From positions 1 through 37,985 of the forward strand of contig CAZFCK010000014.1 of NCBI GenBank assembly GCA_964517355.1: a DNA stretch of 37,985 bases, in the 5' to 3' direction. Positions 7,928 to 14,840 of this stretch are shown piece by piece. The position numbers were made by a program, and so were the translations under genes. The notes beneath the pieces are model-generated. The model was not told the DNA's origin. It worked only from the letters and a program-made list of their open reading frames with translations, and made no database searches. Every line of letters starts with the position of its first letter. Positions within the stretch are counted from its first letter, which is position 1. The DNA is from CAZFCK01 sp964517355. GTDB lineage: Bacteria > Desulfobacterota > Desulfovibrionia > Desulfovibrionales > Desulfovibrionaceae.

Positions 7928-8656
7928 TCACGGCGCGCTTGAAAGGCGCGCATACAACGTTCGCATATCCGGCGCAGGCGCGCCGTCCACCACAAGACCG
8001 CCATCCGCGCTCCGCTCCAGCACGGACGGCGTCGCGGCAGCATAAGCAGGGGGCGGTGACTTTTCAAGCAGCAAAAACAGGGAGCCCCGGGGCGTAGCGG
8101 GCAAAGCGCCCCCCCGCTCCAGGGTGTCCGGAAGCCCCAACTCGCAAATCCCCGCAAGCATGGCTTCCGCATCGCCGTCCTCCAAAAAATCCAGGGCCGC
8201 GAGCACCGGGGCCGCGTCCAGGGCCGCTGAAGCGGGGTCCCGCTGCAGCACGAAGGCCGGGCCGCGCAAGCCGAAGCGCAAGGCCGCCTCCCCCAGGAGC
8301 ACGTTGGGCAAGGTGTAGGCGAAAAGATGGGGGCTGCACCCCTCTCCCAACGGGGGGCAGGTTCCGAAATAGGCCAGATCCGTGGCCAGGCAGCCGTACC
8401 CGGTGCCCACGACCATGCCCGTGGGTTCGGGCAGCTCGCGCTTCGCGGGGTAGACCCCGGCCCGGCGCAGAGTTCTGGCGCAGGCCGCCAGGCCCAAACG
8501 GCAAAAGGCGTCCATACGGCCGAAGGTCTTGTCAGGGGCGTCCAGCACATCGGCGCGTCTGATCACGGGTAAGGGCGCGTCGTTCAGGGGGTACGCTCCG
8601 GTCACAGGCTCCCGCTCCCTGCCCTGGCCCCAACCGGTGATGAAAACCCGCGTCAT
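7928..8656 (-). CDS. Chain-length-factor-like ketosynthase homologue without active Cys
   Basis: This 242-residue protein is about 60 percent of KS length and resembles the short beta-ketoacyl-synthase-like N-terminal family (Ketoacyl-synt_2) found in APE clusters as a chain-length-factor partner. It begins MTRVFITGWG, aligned to the KS first strand. Where a KS has the nucleophile elbow, it reads GPAFVLQRDPASAALDAA; aligned to the other KS sequences, proline replaces the cysteine. No HGTGT or KxxxGH histidine motif is present. It therefore cannot condense by itself and probably forms a heterodimer with the KS encoded just upstream, with which its start overlaps (ATGA). The 8656 start is fixed by that overlap; longer upstream reading is out-of-frame KS sequence. 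Confidence 0.82.
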   Translation of the reverse strand: MTRVFITGWGQGREREPVTGAYPLNDAPLPVIRRADVLDAPDKTFGRMDAFCRLGLAACARTLRRAGVYPAKRELPEPTGMVVGTGYGCLATDLAYFGTCPPLGEGCSPHLFAYTLPNVLLGEAALRFGLRGPAFVLQRDPASAALDAAPVLAALDFLEDGDAEAMLAGICELGLPDTLERGGALPATPRGSLFLLLEKSPPPAYAAATPSVLERSADGGLVVDGAPAPDMRTLYARLSSAP

Positions 8657-9837
8657 CCGACACCTCCCGGCGCCGACGCGAAAAGCAAAGCGGTATTCAC
8701 GCCGCCGAATCCGGAATTCGTGCTCAGGATCGCCCCTTGCCTTACATTTTGGCACTCGGGCGACACTTTGCCCCGGCCGCGCTCTTCCGGCCGCGTGCAG
8801 CCCAGAGTCGGGGGCAGGCAGCCGGTTTCGAGAATGCGGCAGCACAAGGCGGCCTCGATGCCCCCGGAAGCGGCCATGGCGTGCCCCAACGCGCCTTTGG
8901 CGGAGAAAAACGGGGGCAAGTCGTCGAAAAGTGCGCAAAAGGCCGTAAGCTCCATGGCGTCGTTGTAGACCGTACCCGTGCCGTGGGCGCAGATGGCGCC
9001 CACCGCGCTTAATTGCGCGCGCGTCATGGCTTGACGCACGGCGCGGATCAAACCGCGCGCCTCGCGGTCCGGCGCCGTGATGTGCCTGGCGTCCGCGGAC
9101 AGTCCCCAGCCTTGCAGCCAGGCCAGGGGGCGCAGGCCCCTGGCCCGCGCCTCGCTCGCGGACATAAGCAGCAGCGCGGCGGCGCCCTCGCCCATGGTCA
9201 GCCCGTCGCGGCGCTGGTCGAACGGGCGGCAAGGTTCCGGAGAAAGGGCCTGCAGCGCGGAAAAACCACTCATGGTGAAGGCCGTGGCCATATCAACCGT
9301 CAGGGCCAGGGCGCGGGAGCATAGCCCCCTGCCGATGGCCTGGGCCGCGCGGATAAGGGCCAGGGAGCCGGAAGCGCACGCTGCGCTCAGATTTTCACCG
9401 GCGCGCGCGTCCAGACTCAGGCGCGCCCCCAGCCAGGATCGCATCTCTCCGGGCAAAAGGGCGGCCAGGGGCGGAACGCCGCCCATAGCGCCGTCCAGCA
9501 TCCAGCGTTCAAGCATGTCGATGCCGGCCTTGGTGCTGGCGATGTAAAACCGTATGCCGCTCCCGGCTTCCGCGTTGTTCAGGGGCCAGGCCGCGAGTTC
9601 GGGCAAAAGGGGTTCGAGCAAGGCGAAGAGCAGGGAAACGTCGCCGCCCCCGGCGGCAAGGCCCGGCACGTGCGCGGCAAAGGGGGAAAGATACCCGGAG
9701 GTATCGAAGCGCGTGACGGGGGCGATGCCGCTCCGCCCCCGGCAAAGACTCGACCAGGAACCTTCCAGGTCCAGGCCCAGGGGGGTCACGGCGGCGGCAT
9801 GGGTGATGCAGACGCTGCGCGCTCCGTTATCCGGCAA
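8653..9837 (-). CDS. Beta-ketoacyl-ACP synthase, partner of CLF-like protein
   Basis: This is a 394-residue KS with a full catalytic set: Cys154 in SAACASGS, His285 in AHGTGTVYND, Lys314 and His319 in SAKGALGHAM. The C-terminal FGGVN loop is present. It would extend ACP-bound chains with malonyl units. Its stop overlaps the start of the CLF-like gene by four bases, the arrangement expected of an obligate KS/CLF heterodimer. Its own start overlaps the thioesterase gene by 11 bases. It differs clearly from the KS at 209-1414, so the two may handle different chain lengths or starter units. KS function is firm; the division of labour is inferred. Confidence 0.92.
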   Translation of the reverse strand: MPDNGARSVCITHAAAVTPLGLDLEGSWSSLCRGRSGIAPVTRFDTSGYLSPFAAHVPGLAAGGGDVSLLFALLEPLLPELAAWPLNNAEAGSGIRFYIASTKAGIDMLERWMLDGAMGGVPPLAALLPGEMRSWLGARLSLDARAGENLSAACASGSLALIRAAQAIGRGLCSRALALTVDMATAFTMSGFSALQALSPEPCRPFDQRRDGLTMGEGAAALLLMSASEARARGLRPLAWLQGWGLSADARHITAPDREARGLIRAVRQAMTRAQLSAVGAICAHGTGTVYNDAMELTAFCALFDDLPPFFSAKGALGHAMAASGGIEAALCCRILETGCLPPTLGCTRPEERGRGKVSPECQNVRQGAILSTNSGFGGVNTALLFASAPGGVG

Positions 9838-10291
9838 GGCGCCCCTCCAGCCAACGGTCGAGAAAGGCCCGATAAAAGGGCGGCGGCGTCATTTGCAGAT
9901 TGCGTTGCGGATCGAGCAGCAGTTGCACGCTGTAGCCCGTGGTGCACACCCGCCCCTCTTGATTACGAATCGTGCAGGAAAAATTGATGCGCGCGGCTTC
10001 GGAATAGTGCAGCACTCCTTCGATGACGCACGACTCGTCGAAGCGCAAAGGATGGTGGTAGTCGATATGCATCTGCTTGATAGGCGCGAGCACGCCGTTG
10101 GCGTACAGGTCCATATAGCCTATGCCGTGCCTGGCGCAAATGGCGGTGCGTCCGTCTTCCAGCCAGCTGGCGTAACGTCCGTGCCACACGATGCCTAACA
10201 CGTCCACTTCTTCAAAACGCACCTGGCGCTCCACCCGGCAGCGCAAAGGGGGTGGATCGCCGGGGCCCCTCCGAAAATAAGGCTTGATCAC
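9827..10291 (-). CDS. 4HBT-type acyl-ACP/acyl-CoA thioesterase
   Basis: This 154-residue single-domain hotdog protein is of the 4-hydroxybenzoyl-CoA thioesterase/YbgC type. The signature VRFEEVDVLGIVWHGRYASWLEDGR-like block lies at about residues 24-48, with Asp30 in the position of the catalytic acid and WHGRY at the start of the central helix. A second strand pair with QMHIDYHHPLRF follows. It could release or proofread the chain on ACP, as the APE-cluster thioesterase is thought to do. The start is GTG, overlapping the dehydratase-like stop (GTGA). Family assignment is good; whether it acts on final product or on mis-primed ACP cannot be told. Confidence 0.85.
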   Translation of the reverse strand: MIKPYFRRGPGDPPPLRCRVERQVRFEEVDVLGIVWHGRYASWLEDGRTAICARHGIGYMDLYANGVLAPIKQMHIDYHHPLRFDESCVIEGVLHYSEAARINFSCTIRNQEGRVCTTGYSVQLLLDPQRNLQMTPPPFYRAFLDRWLEGRLAG

Positions 10292-10674
10292 GCAACGCCC
10301 CCGGTCTGTGCGCCGATCCCGAGCACGAACTGCGAGGACAAGCCCTCTGCCGCGTCTATCTGCACCAGATATCCCGCCTTGATACGTTTACAGCGCACCA
10401 GCAGGGTGCCGGGTCCGATGGGTTGCATAAATTTCGCCCTGTTCACCTCCACCAGCGACAGCGGCTTTTCAAGCCATTGTTCAAGCACCCAGCGCCCCAT
10501 GAATATTTGCACGAAAGCCGGCAGAAGCGGATTATCGGGAAAGTGGCCCGCAAATCCCATAAAATCCCGTTCCAGCTTGAAAGGCTGCCTGGCTTCGATT
10601 TGGTCACTCCCTAACGCCCCGCAAGCGGCATTGGCCACAGCCTGAGCAAGTGTTCGCATAGGGTCGTCCCTCAT
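10288..10674 (-). CDS. FabZ/ApeI-like hotdog protein (3-hydroxyacyl-ACP dehydratase-like)
   Basis: This 128-residue hotdog protein has the FabZ-type motif FAGHFPDNPLLPAF, with His44 in the catalytic place. In FabZ the partner acid lies 14 residues after that histidine (in PGVLIxE); here the aligned residue is Phe58, so the classic Glu is missing. Dehydratases of APE clusters also diverge in this helix. It would dehydrate 3-hydroxyacyl-ACP to enoyl-ACP, the step that creates conjugated double bonds if no enoyl reductase follows. Both ends overlap neighbours by four bases, supporting the ATG at 10674. No ketoreductase is present in the cluster to supply the hydroxyl, so a housekeeping FabG must do so. 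Activity is uncertain. Confidence 0.75.
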   Translation of the reverse strand: MRDDPMRTLAQAVANAACGALGSDQIEARQPFKLERDFMGFAGHFPDNPLLPAFVQIFMGRWVLEQWLEKPLSLVEVNRAKFMQPIGPGTLLVRCKRIKAGYLVQIDAAEGLSSQFVLGIGAQTGGVA

Positions 10675-11396
10675 TTTCGGGCTACGGGTTCAAAGGAAAG
10701 CAGTAACGTCTGCACGCGATAGCCCCCATCAACGTCTCGGTACTCGATACGCCGGGGATATGGCAGATCCTGGCCTACATGCTCCTGGTACTCGGAAAAA
10801 TCAACCGTCCACGCCCCTCCCGCTTCCTGCAGGCGCACAAGGGAACCGCTCGCGGCGTCATAGACGCGCTCAAGGGTAAGCCCTTGCGCCACATAGCGCA
10901 ACATAATCTCGTTCTGCGTCTCCCTGTCGAACACGGCGTAAGGCGCCTGTGGCAAGGGCAGCAGCAACACGCGCCGCAGGGTGCGGGCTATATGCTTCTG
11001 CACAAGGGGGTGTTTTCGCAACAGAGGCATGCCGCCGTGCATGATATGACCCGAAGGCGTTACATCCATATCGCAGAGCGTTATGCCCATGTCGCCCATG
11101 GTCACGGCCCGCGCCGTAAGTTTAGCGCCGTCCCGCATCACCAGAACGTCTAGGTTCACCTTGCGCGACCCGAAAAGCAGCCGCCCCTGAAAGCGCGCCA
11201 TCCTCCGCCCCGTGTCCGCAAGCCAGTCCGTTTGCAGCAAAGGCAACGCCGCTTCCGGAGCGGCTTGCCGCCACGGCGAGGGGCGCAGCCGGGCGCAGGA
11301 TACCGCAACCAGGCAGCAGAGCGCCACGATCCACAGCGGGGCGTAGCTTTTTGTAGAGTATGTTACCTTGGAAATAGACGTACCTCCGGCATTCAC
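10671..11396 (-). CDS. DUF3261-like outer-membrane lipoprotein
   Basis: This 241-residue protein has a lipoprotein signal: a hydrophobic stretch (about 20-33) ending AVSC, with Cys34 as the lipidated residue and Ala at +2, compatible with outer-membrane sorting. The rest is beta-rich without membrane segments and resembles DUF3261/LolA-like lipid-binding folds found in APE clusters. It likely passes the glycolipid product to the outer membrane. It is first in the overlapping operon. The start is unsure: the assigned GTG has no good ribosome site, while GGAGGT lies seven codons' distance inside the gene without an ATG, GTG or TTG at proper spacing (an ATT is at about the right place). The 3' end overlaps the next gene by ATGA. 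Confidence 0.75.
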   Translation of the reverse strand: MNAGGTSISKVTYSTKSYAPLWIVALCCLVAVSCARLRPSPWRQAAPEAALPLLQTDWLADTGRRMARFQGRLLFGSRKVNLDVLVMRDGAKLTARAVTMGDMGITLCDMDVTPSGHIMHGGMPLLRKHPLVQKHIARTLRRVLLLPLPQAPYAVFDRETQNEIMLRYVAQGLTLERVYDAASGSLVRLQEAGGAWTVDFSEYQEHVGQDLPYPRRIEYRDVDGGYRVQTLLLSFEPVARK

Positions 11397-11426
11397 GTTT
11401 CAAATACGACGTTCGGACATAAAAAA

Positions 11427-11492
11427 ATAAAGTCGCGGGCTTTCACGCCCGCACGACGACCAAGGGAGGCCCCTGGACGCCGGGAAAACGAC
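11427..11492 (-). terminator. Double-hairpin repeat, family A, copy 2 (terminator-like)
   Basis: On the minus strand a CCAGGGG-type dyad is followed by a GCGGGC/GCCCGC hairpin (11435-11452) and then a T-rich run (TTTATTTTTTT, read from 11431 to 11421). That is a convincing intrinsic terminator downstream of the exporter gene. It ends only some 25 bases before the lipoprotein start codon, so it could also act as a leader attenuator for the lipid operon. The partner copy lies at 1-65. Confidence 0.75.
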
Positions 11493-11598
11493 CATTTAGT
11501 TCTTATTTTTTGAATAAATACGAAATGTTACAGTATGCACTCTGCTTTTGTTCCAGATGCTCCAACGTAACCGGCCACCGGAGGCTTTTCCCCATCTT

Positions 11599-14004
11599 TC
11601 ACTTTTTAAAGACCTCTTGCAGGGCGGGCACCACGAAAAGCGCCGCGGGCAAAGCCCCCGCCAGGCCCAGCAGCACGGCCAGCCCCATGCCGTGCAACGC
11701 CGGATGGCGCGCCGCAGCCAGCACGCCGAACCCCAAAATGGTGCTGCACCCTGAAAGCAGCACGGCCTTGCTCGTGCTCCTGGAGTGTCCGCGCTCGGCG
11801 CGCATGGTCATAAAAATGCCGTAATCCACGGCCAGCCCCATGCTCAGCACGGCGGCCAGCACGCCGTAGACCGTGATGGCGCCCCCCATGAGCCCCATGC
11901 CGCCGGCCAAGGCGGCCAACGCAGTGAGCACCGGCGTCAAGGCCAGCAGGATTTTACCCGGTCTTCTAAAGAGCGCAAGCAGGAGCAGGAGCACTATGCC
12001 GCCGGCCAGGAGCAAAAAGCGGGTGAAGTCGCGTTGCAAGGCCTTTTCCATGGCATGGCGAAAACGTCCCTGTGAAACAAGCCGCACAGGGTTGCCGGGC
12101 TCTTGCCAGGCTGTGGGGGTTTGCTGCAGCAACAGGTCGTCGTCCGGCAAGAGCGTCACGGTGAGAAAACCATCTTCCGAACCTTTGGCCAGCATGTCCA
12201 GCAACGGCCCCAACCCGGTCTGGCGCAGCGTGGCGGCGTTCATGAACCGAGGTTCGACGCGCAGGTATTCGAAAAAAGGGTCAAAGGCGTCTTGCGAAAA
12301 CCCCAGGGCCTGGGCCTGACGCCGCAGCAAGGGTTCGAAGAGGGGCAACCGCCGCTCCCACAGCAAGCGCCACTCGTTGTGCCTTTTACGCTGCAAGGAT
12401 TCAGGGGGGAGCAACGGAGCCAGGGAAAGCACGCCGTTCTGATCGGCATTGGGCTCAGCGTTCTTGGACAACAGCAGCATGAGTTGATCATAAACGGCCT
12501 GATTGGCTTCCAATGCTTTCTGGAACGTCGCGCCGCCGGCGAAAACCATGGCCTGCCCGCGCACATCGCCCCAAATCTGCTTGAAATCCTGTTCGTTGCT
12601 GCGCAAATCCTCGGGCATGAGCGCCAGCTCCCTCATATCCCCTTCCAAATGCAGATTCCGCCCGGCCAGGCAGCACAGCCCCAGTACGGCCAGCCAGATC
12701 ACGATGATGCAGCGAGGCTTCGGGGGCGACCAACGCCATGTGAAAAGCGCATGCCCCGTTTCTCCGTGTTTTTTCGCTGGAGGGGACATCAAAGGCAGCT
12801 GCGGCAGCGCGATAAGCGAAACCAGCAGCGCGCAGGACAGTCCGGCCAGAGAAAAAACGCTCAACTGGCGCACGCCCGGCAGGTCGGACAGCAGCATGAT
12901 GGAAAACGCCGCGGCCGTGGTCAGATAGGAAAAGGCGACGGGACGGGCCACACTCCCGAGAATCACGCCGGGTTTGCCATGCTCCTGGCGCAGAGCCATG
13001 AACACATGCAGGGCGAAATCAACGCTGATGCCCATAAGCACCCCGCCGAATCCCAAAGTGATGCCCGAAACCACGGGATACGCCAGGGACACGGCGCTCA
13101 ACCCCGCCAGATAGGCGATACCCGGCACGAGCAGCACGAAAAGCACGCGCCAGGTGCGCACCATGAGCCCGAAAAGCAACCCCAGCCCCAGGCAGGAGAG
13201 CGTGAGGATGCGCTTCAAATCCAGTTTAATGGCCTGGGCGTTGGCGCGGGTATAGGCGTGGCCGCTAAGTAGCGTGGGTTTCACGCCTTTGGGCAGCATC
13301 ACTTGCAGCAAAGTTTCCAGGCTCTGCAACAGCGCCTCGGAACCGGACACGTCCGTAATGGGCACGTCCGTGGTCACGAGGATCAGGGCGTGCCGCCTGT
13401 CCTGGCTCAGAAAGGCCCCGTTGTGCAGCCGCATGCGCGGCAGCATGCGCACCGCGCCGAGTTTTTCCAGGGCGAGGGTGCGCAGGTCCAGCGGGTCCTG
13501 GCGCACGAAGCGTTCCACCGCGAAACTCTGAGGCGTTTGCAAGAGCAGCAGATCCCTGCGCAAAGCCGTTTTCACGGCTTTCGGCTCCAGGCGTTCCTGG
13601 ATGCGCACGAGATCCTGATCCGTCGCCAGCGAGGGCAGGCGCATGAAAAACGTATCCAGGACCTGGGGGCCGGCGTTGCGCGGAGGACCGGCCATGGCGT
13701 GGACCACCAGCGGCGGCCCCAGCGCCTCCAGGGCGGCGGCCACGGTCGCGGCCGTATCGGTGAGCGCGTCCGCACCGATTTGCCCGCTATCCTCCAGCGA
13801 AACGGCCAGGCGCTGCGCAAAGGGCGCGCTTTGCAGCAAGGCGAAGTCGGCAGCCACCTGTCCGCCGTGCGGGAGCATGGCCGCGGCGTTCTCCCCAATC
13901 CGCAAACGCCAGGTCCACAGCCCGCACACAAGCAGCAACAGTAAACACGAGAGGAAAAAAGTGGGGCGCTTGTGCGCCAATAAATCGTGCAACGATGCGA
14001 GCAT
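11599..14004 (-). CDS. MMPL/RND-family lipid exporter
   Basis: This is an 801-residue inner-membrane protein with the duplicated RND architecture: one N-terminal helix, a periplasmic domain (about 35-240), five helices, then the same plan repeated (second first helix near 410, final helices 650-800). Each half has a proton-relay type helix ending in an acidic motif: GISVDFALHVF in the first and GLAVDYGIFM in the second. HAE-like hydrophobe exporters with no separate adaptor are typical of APE and hopanoid clusters. It is likely to move the product across the inner membrane. ATG at 14004 is preferred, with GGAAAGG seven bases upstream; a TTG seven codons earlier is the alternative. A terminator-like repeat separates it from the lipid operon. 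Confidence 0.88.
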   Translation of the reverse strand: MLASLHDLLAHKRPTFFLSCLLLLLVCGLWTWRLRIGENAAAMLPHGGQVAADFALLQSAPFAQRLAVSLEDSGQIGADALTDTAATVAAALEALGPPLVVHAMAGPPRNAGPQVLDTFFMRLPSLATDQDLVRIQERLEPKAVKTALRRDLLLLQTPQSFAVERFVRQDPLDLRTLALEKLGAVRMLPRMRLHNGAFLSQDRRHALILVTTDVPITDVSGSEALLQSLETLLQVMLPKGVKPTLLSGHAYTRANAQAIKLDLKRILTLSCLGLGLLFGLMVRTWRVLFVLLVPGIAYLAGLSAVSLAYPVVSGITLGFGGVLMGISVDFALHVFMALRQEHGKPGVILGSVARPVAFSYLTTAAAFSIMLLSDLPGVRQLSVFSLAGLSCALLVSLIALPQLPLMSPPAKKHGETGHALFTWRWSPPKPRCIIVIWLAVLGLCCLAGRNLHLEGDMRELALMPEDLRSNEQDFKQIWGDVRGQAMVFAGGATFQKALEANQAVYDQLMLLLSKNAEPNADQNGVLSLAPLLPPESLQRKRHNEWRLLWERRLPLFEPLLRRQAQALGFSQDAFDPFFEYLRVEPRFMNAATLRQTGLGPLLDMLAKGSEDGFLTVTLLPDDDLLLQQTPTAWQEPGNPVRLVSQGRFRHAMEKALQRDFTRFLLLAGGIVLLLLLALFRRPGKILLALTPVLTALAALAGGMGLMGGAITVYGVLAAVLSMGLAVDYGIFMTMRAERGHSRSTSKAVLLSGCSTILGFGVLAAARHPALHGMGLAVLLGLAGALPAALFVVPALQEVFKK

Positions 14005-14316
14005 ACGACGCCTTTCCGGTACCAAGCCCCGTTAATGACGGTTTTACTTCAGAAATTCCTTAGGTTCCGCCCTGTTTCCCGCTTAGAGCATATGCACCTG
14101 GAAAAGGGCCGGACGCTCTTCTGCATGCACCTGAAACAATGGGATATTGCTTCAAGGATGAGCCTTGTCCAAAGGCGAAAATGCGCTAGCGGCTTCAAGG
14201 CGGCAATCACGCCATTTGCGGGAATCGGTATTACACACGTAATAAGGGCGGGACACTAGCACGACACTCGTGCATAGCGCCAGAGGAAGAACCGGGAAAA
14301 ATCGATGCGGGGTCGC
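14005..14316. promoter_or_regulatory. Upstream region of the exporter with direct repeats and a dyad
   Basis: This noncoding stretch of about 310 bases should hold the exporter promoter. ATGCACCTG occurs twice, at 14092-14100 and 14125-14133, 33 bases apart (about three helical turns), each followed by G/A-rich sequence. A separate dyad, TATTAC-ACAC-GTAATA, lies at 14229-14244. These look like regulator sites, but no regulator gene is present and no convincing -35/-10 pair was found. Confidence 0.4.
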
Positions 14317-14350
14317 AAAAAAACCGCCGGAAGCGGCGCTCCCGGCGGTT
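14317..14350 (-). terminator. Intrinsic terminator of the TauE operon
   Basis: On the minus strand AACCGCCGG pairs with CCGGCGGTT around a loop of about 11 bases and runs straight into seven T residues. It begins 25 bases after the stop codon of the small membrane protein gene. Confidence 0.9.
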
Positions 14351-14374
14351 CTCGCGTCGCTAGTCGTCCGCGGG

Positions 14375-14803
14375 TTAATGCCCGCCGGAACCCAGGAGGC
14401 CGGATGCGGCCACAGCCAGGACAATGATTTCAGCAATGGCGAAAAACATGTACTTATAATCCTTGCGCCGATAATATCCCGGAATCAAGGTAAAATAACA
14501 CACTATAGTCAACAGGGCCAGCAAGGCGATGGGAATGAAATTGATAAAATCGCCGCGGTGCAGCAACGCCGCCCAACCCCACCCGTGGGGGGAGTTGGTG
14601 TGGTGCATGTAGTCCACCACGCTCATTTTCCAGGACGCCGTGACCATTTCCATGGGTACGTGCGGCGCCAAAATTCCCGTAGCATACAAGCCGTATGTGA
14701 CAAACATCATAAATATGCCCAGCCAGGCGCCAAAAAAGAGCAGATTCGCGTAGCGAACCTGTTCCGGCGTGGCCGCGGATGTAACTTTGCGCTGTTCAGT
14801 CAT
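14375..14803 (-). CDS. Small three-helix membrane protein, DUF1634-like
   Basis: This 142-residue inner-membrane protein has three predicted transmembrane helices at about 18-45, 88-108 and 115-138. The first loop is rich in His, Trp and Met (YMHHTNSPHGWGW). The last two helices are separated by IPGYYRRKDYKYM, similar to the pattern in DUF1634 proteins, which are often encoded beside TauE/SafE permeases. A GAGGTG ribosome site precedes the ATG. It follows the permease gene by 37 bases and ends in a strong terminator, so the pair forms an operon. It may be an accessory subunit. Family placement is tentative, as the length and helix count fit better than the sequence. Confidence 0.7.
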   Translation of the reverse strand: MTEQRKVTSAATPEQVRYANLLFFGAWLGIFMMFVTYGLYATGILAPHVPMEMVTASWKMSVVDYMHHTNSPHGWGWAALLHRGDFINFIPIALLALLTIVCYFTLIPGYYRRKDYKYMFFAIAEIIVLAVAASGLLGSGGH

Positions 14804-14840
14804 GAGACACCTCGTTTTGCTTGCTCTTATCCCGGCCGCG

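Noticed and set aside
209..11396. Calling the locus a classical aryl polyene cluster
   Set aside because: No AMP-ligase, ketoreductase, ammonia lyase or second ACP is present, and three radical SAM genes are foreign to that type.
209..11396. Calling the locus a hopanoid cluster because of the HpnJ-like radical SAM and MMPL genes
   Set aside because: There is no squalene-hopene cyclase, squalene synthase or other terpene gene, and KS/ACP/CLF genes indicate acyl chemistry.
1..11492. Family A repeats as attachment sites of an integrated element
   Set aside because: No integrase, transposase or tRNA gene is in the window; the hairpin-plus-T-run structure is better explained by termination.
12103..13272. 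Open frame of 389 codons on the plus strand opposite the MMPL exporter
   Set aside because: Gln/Arg/His-rich low-complexity shadow of the exporter gene.
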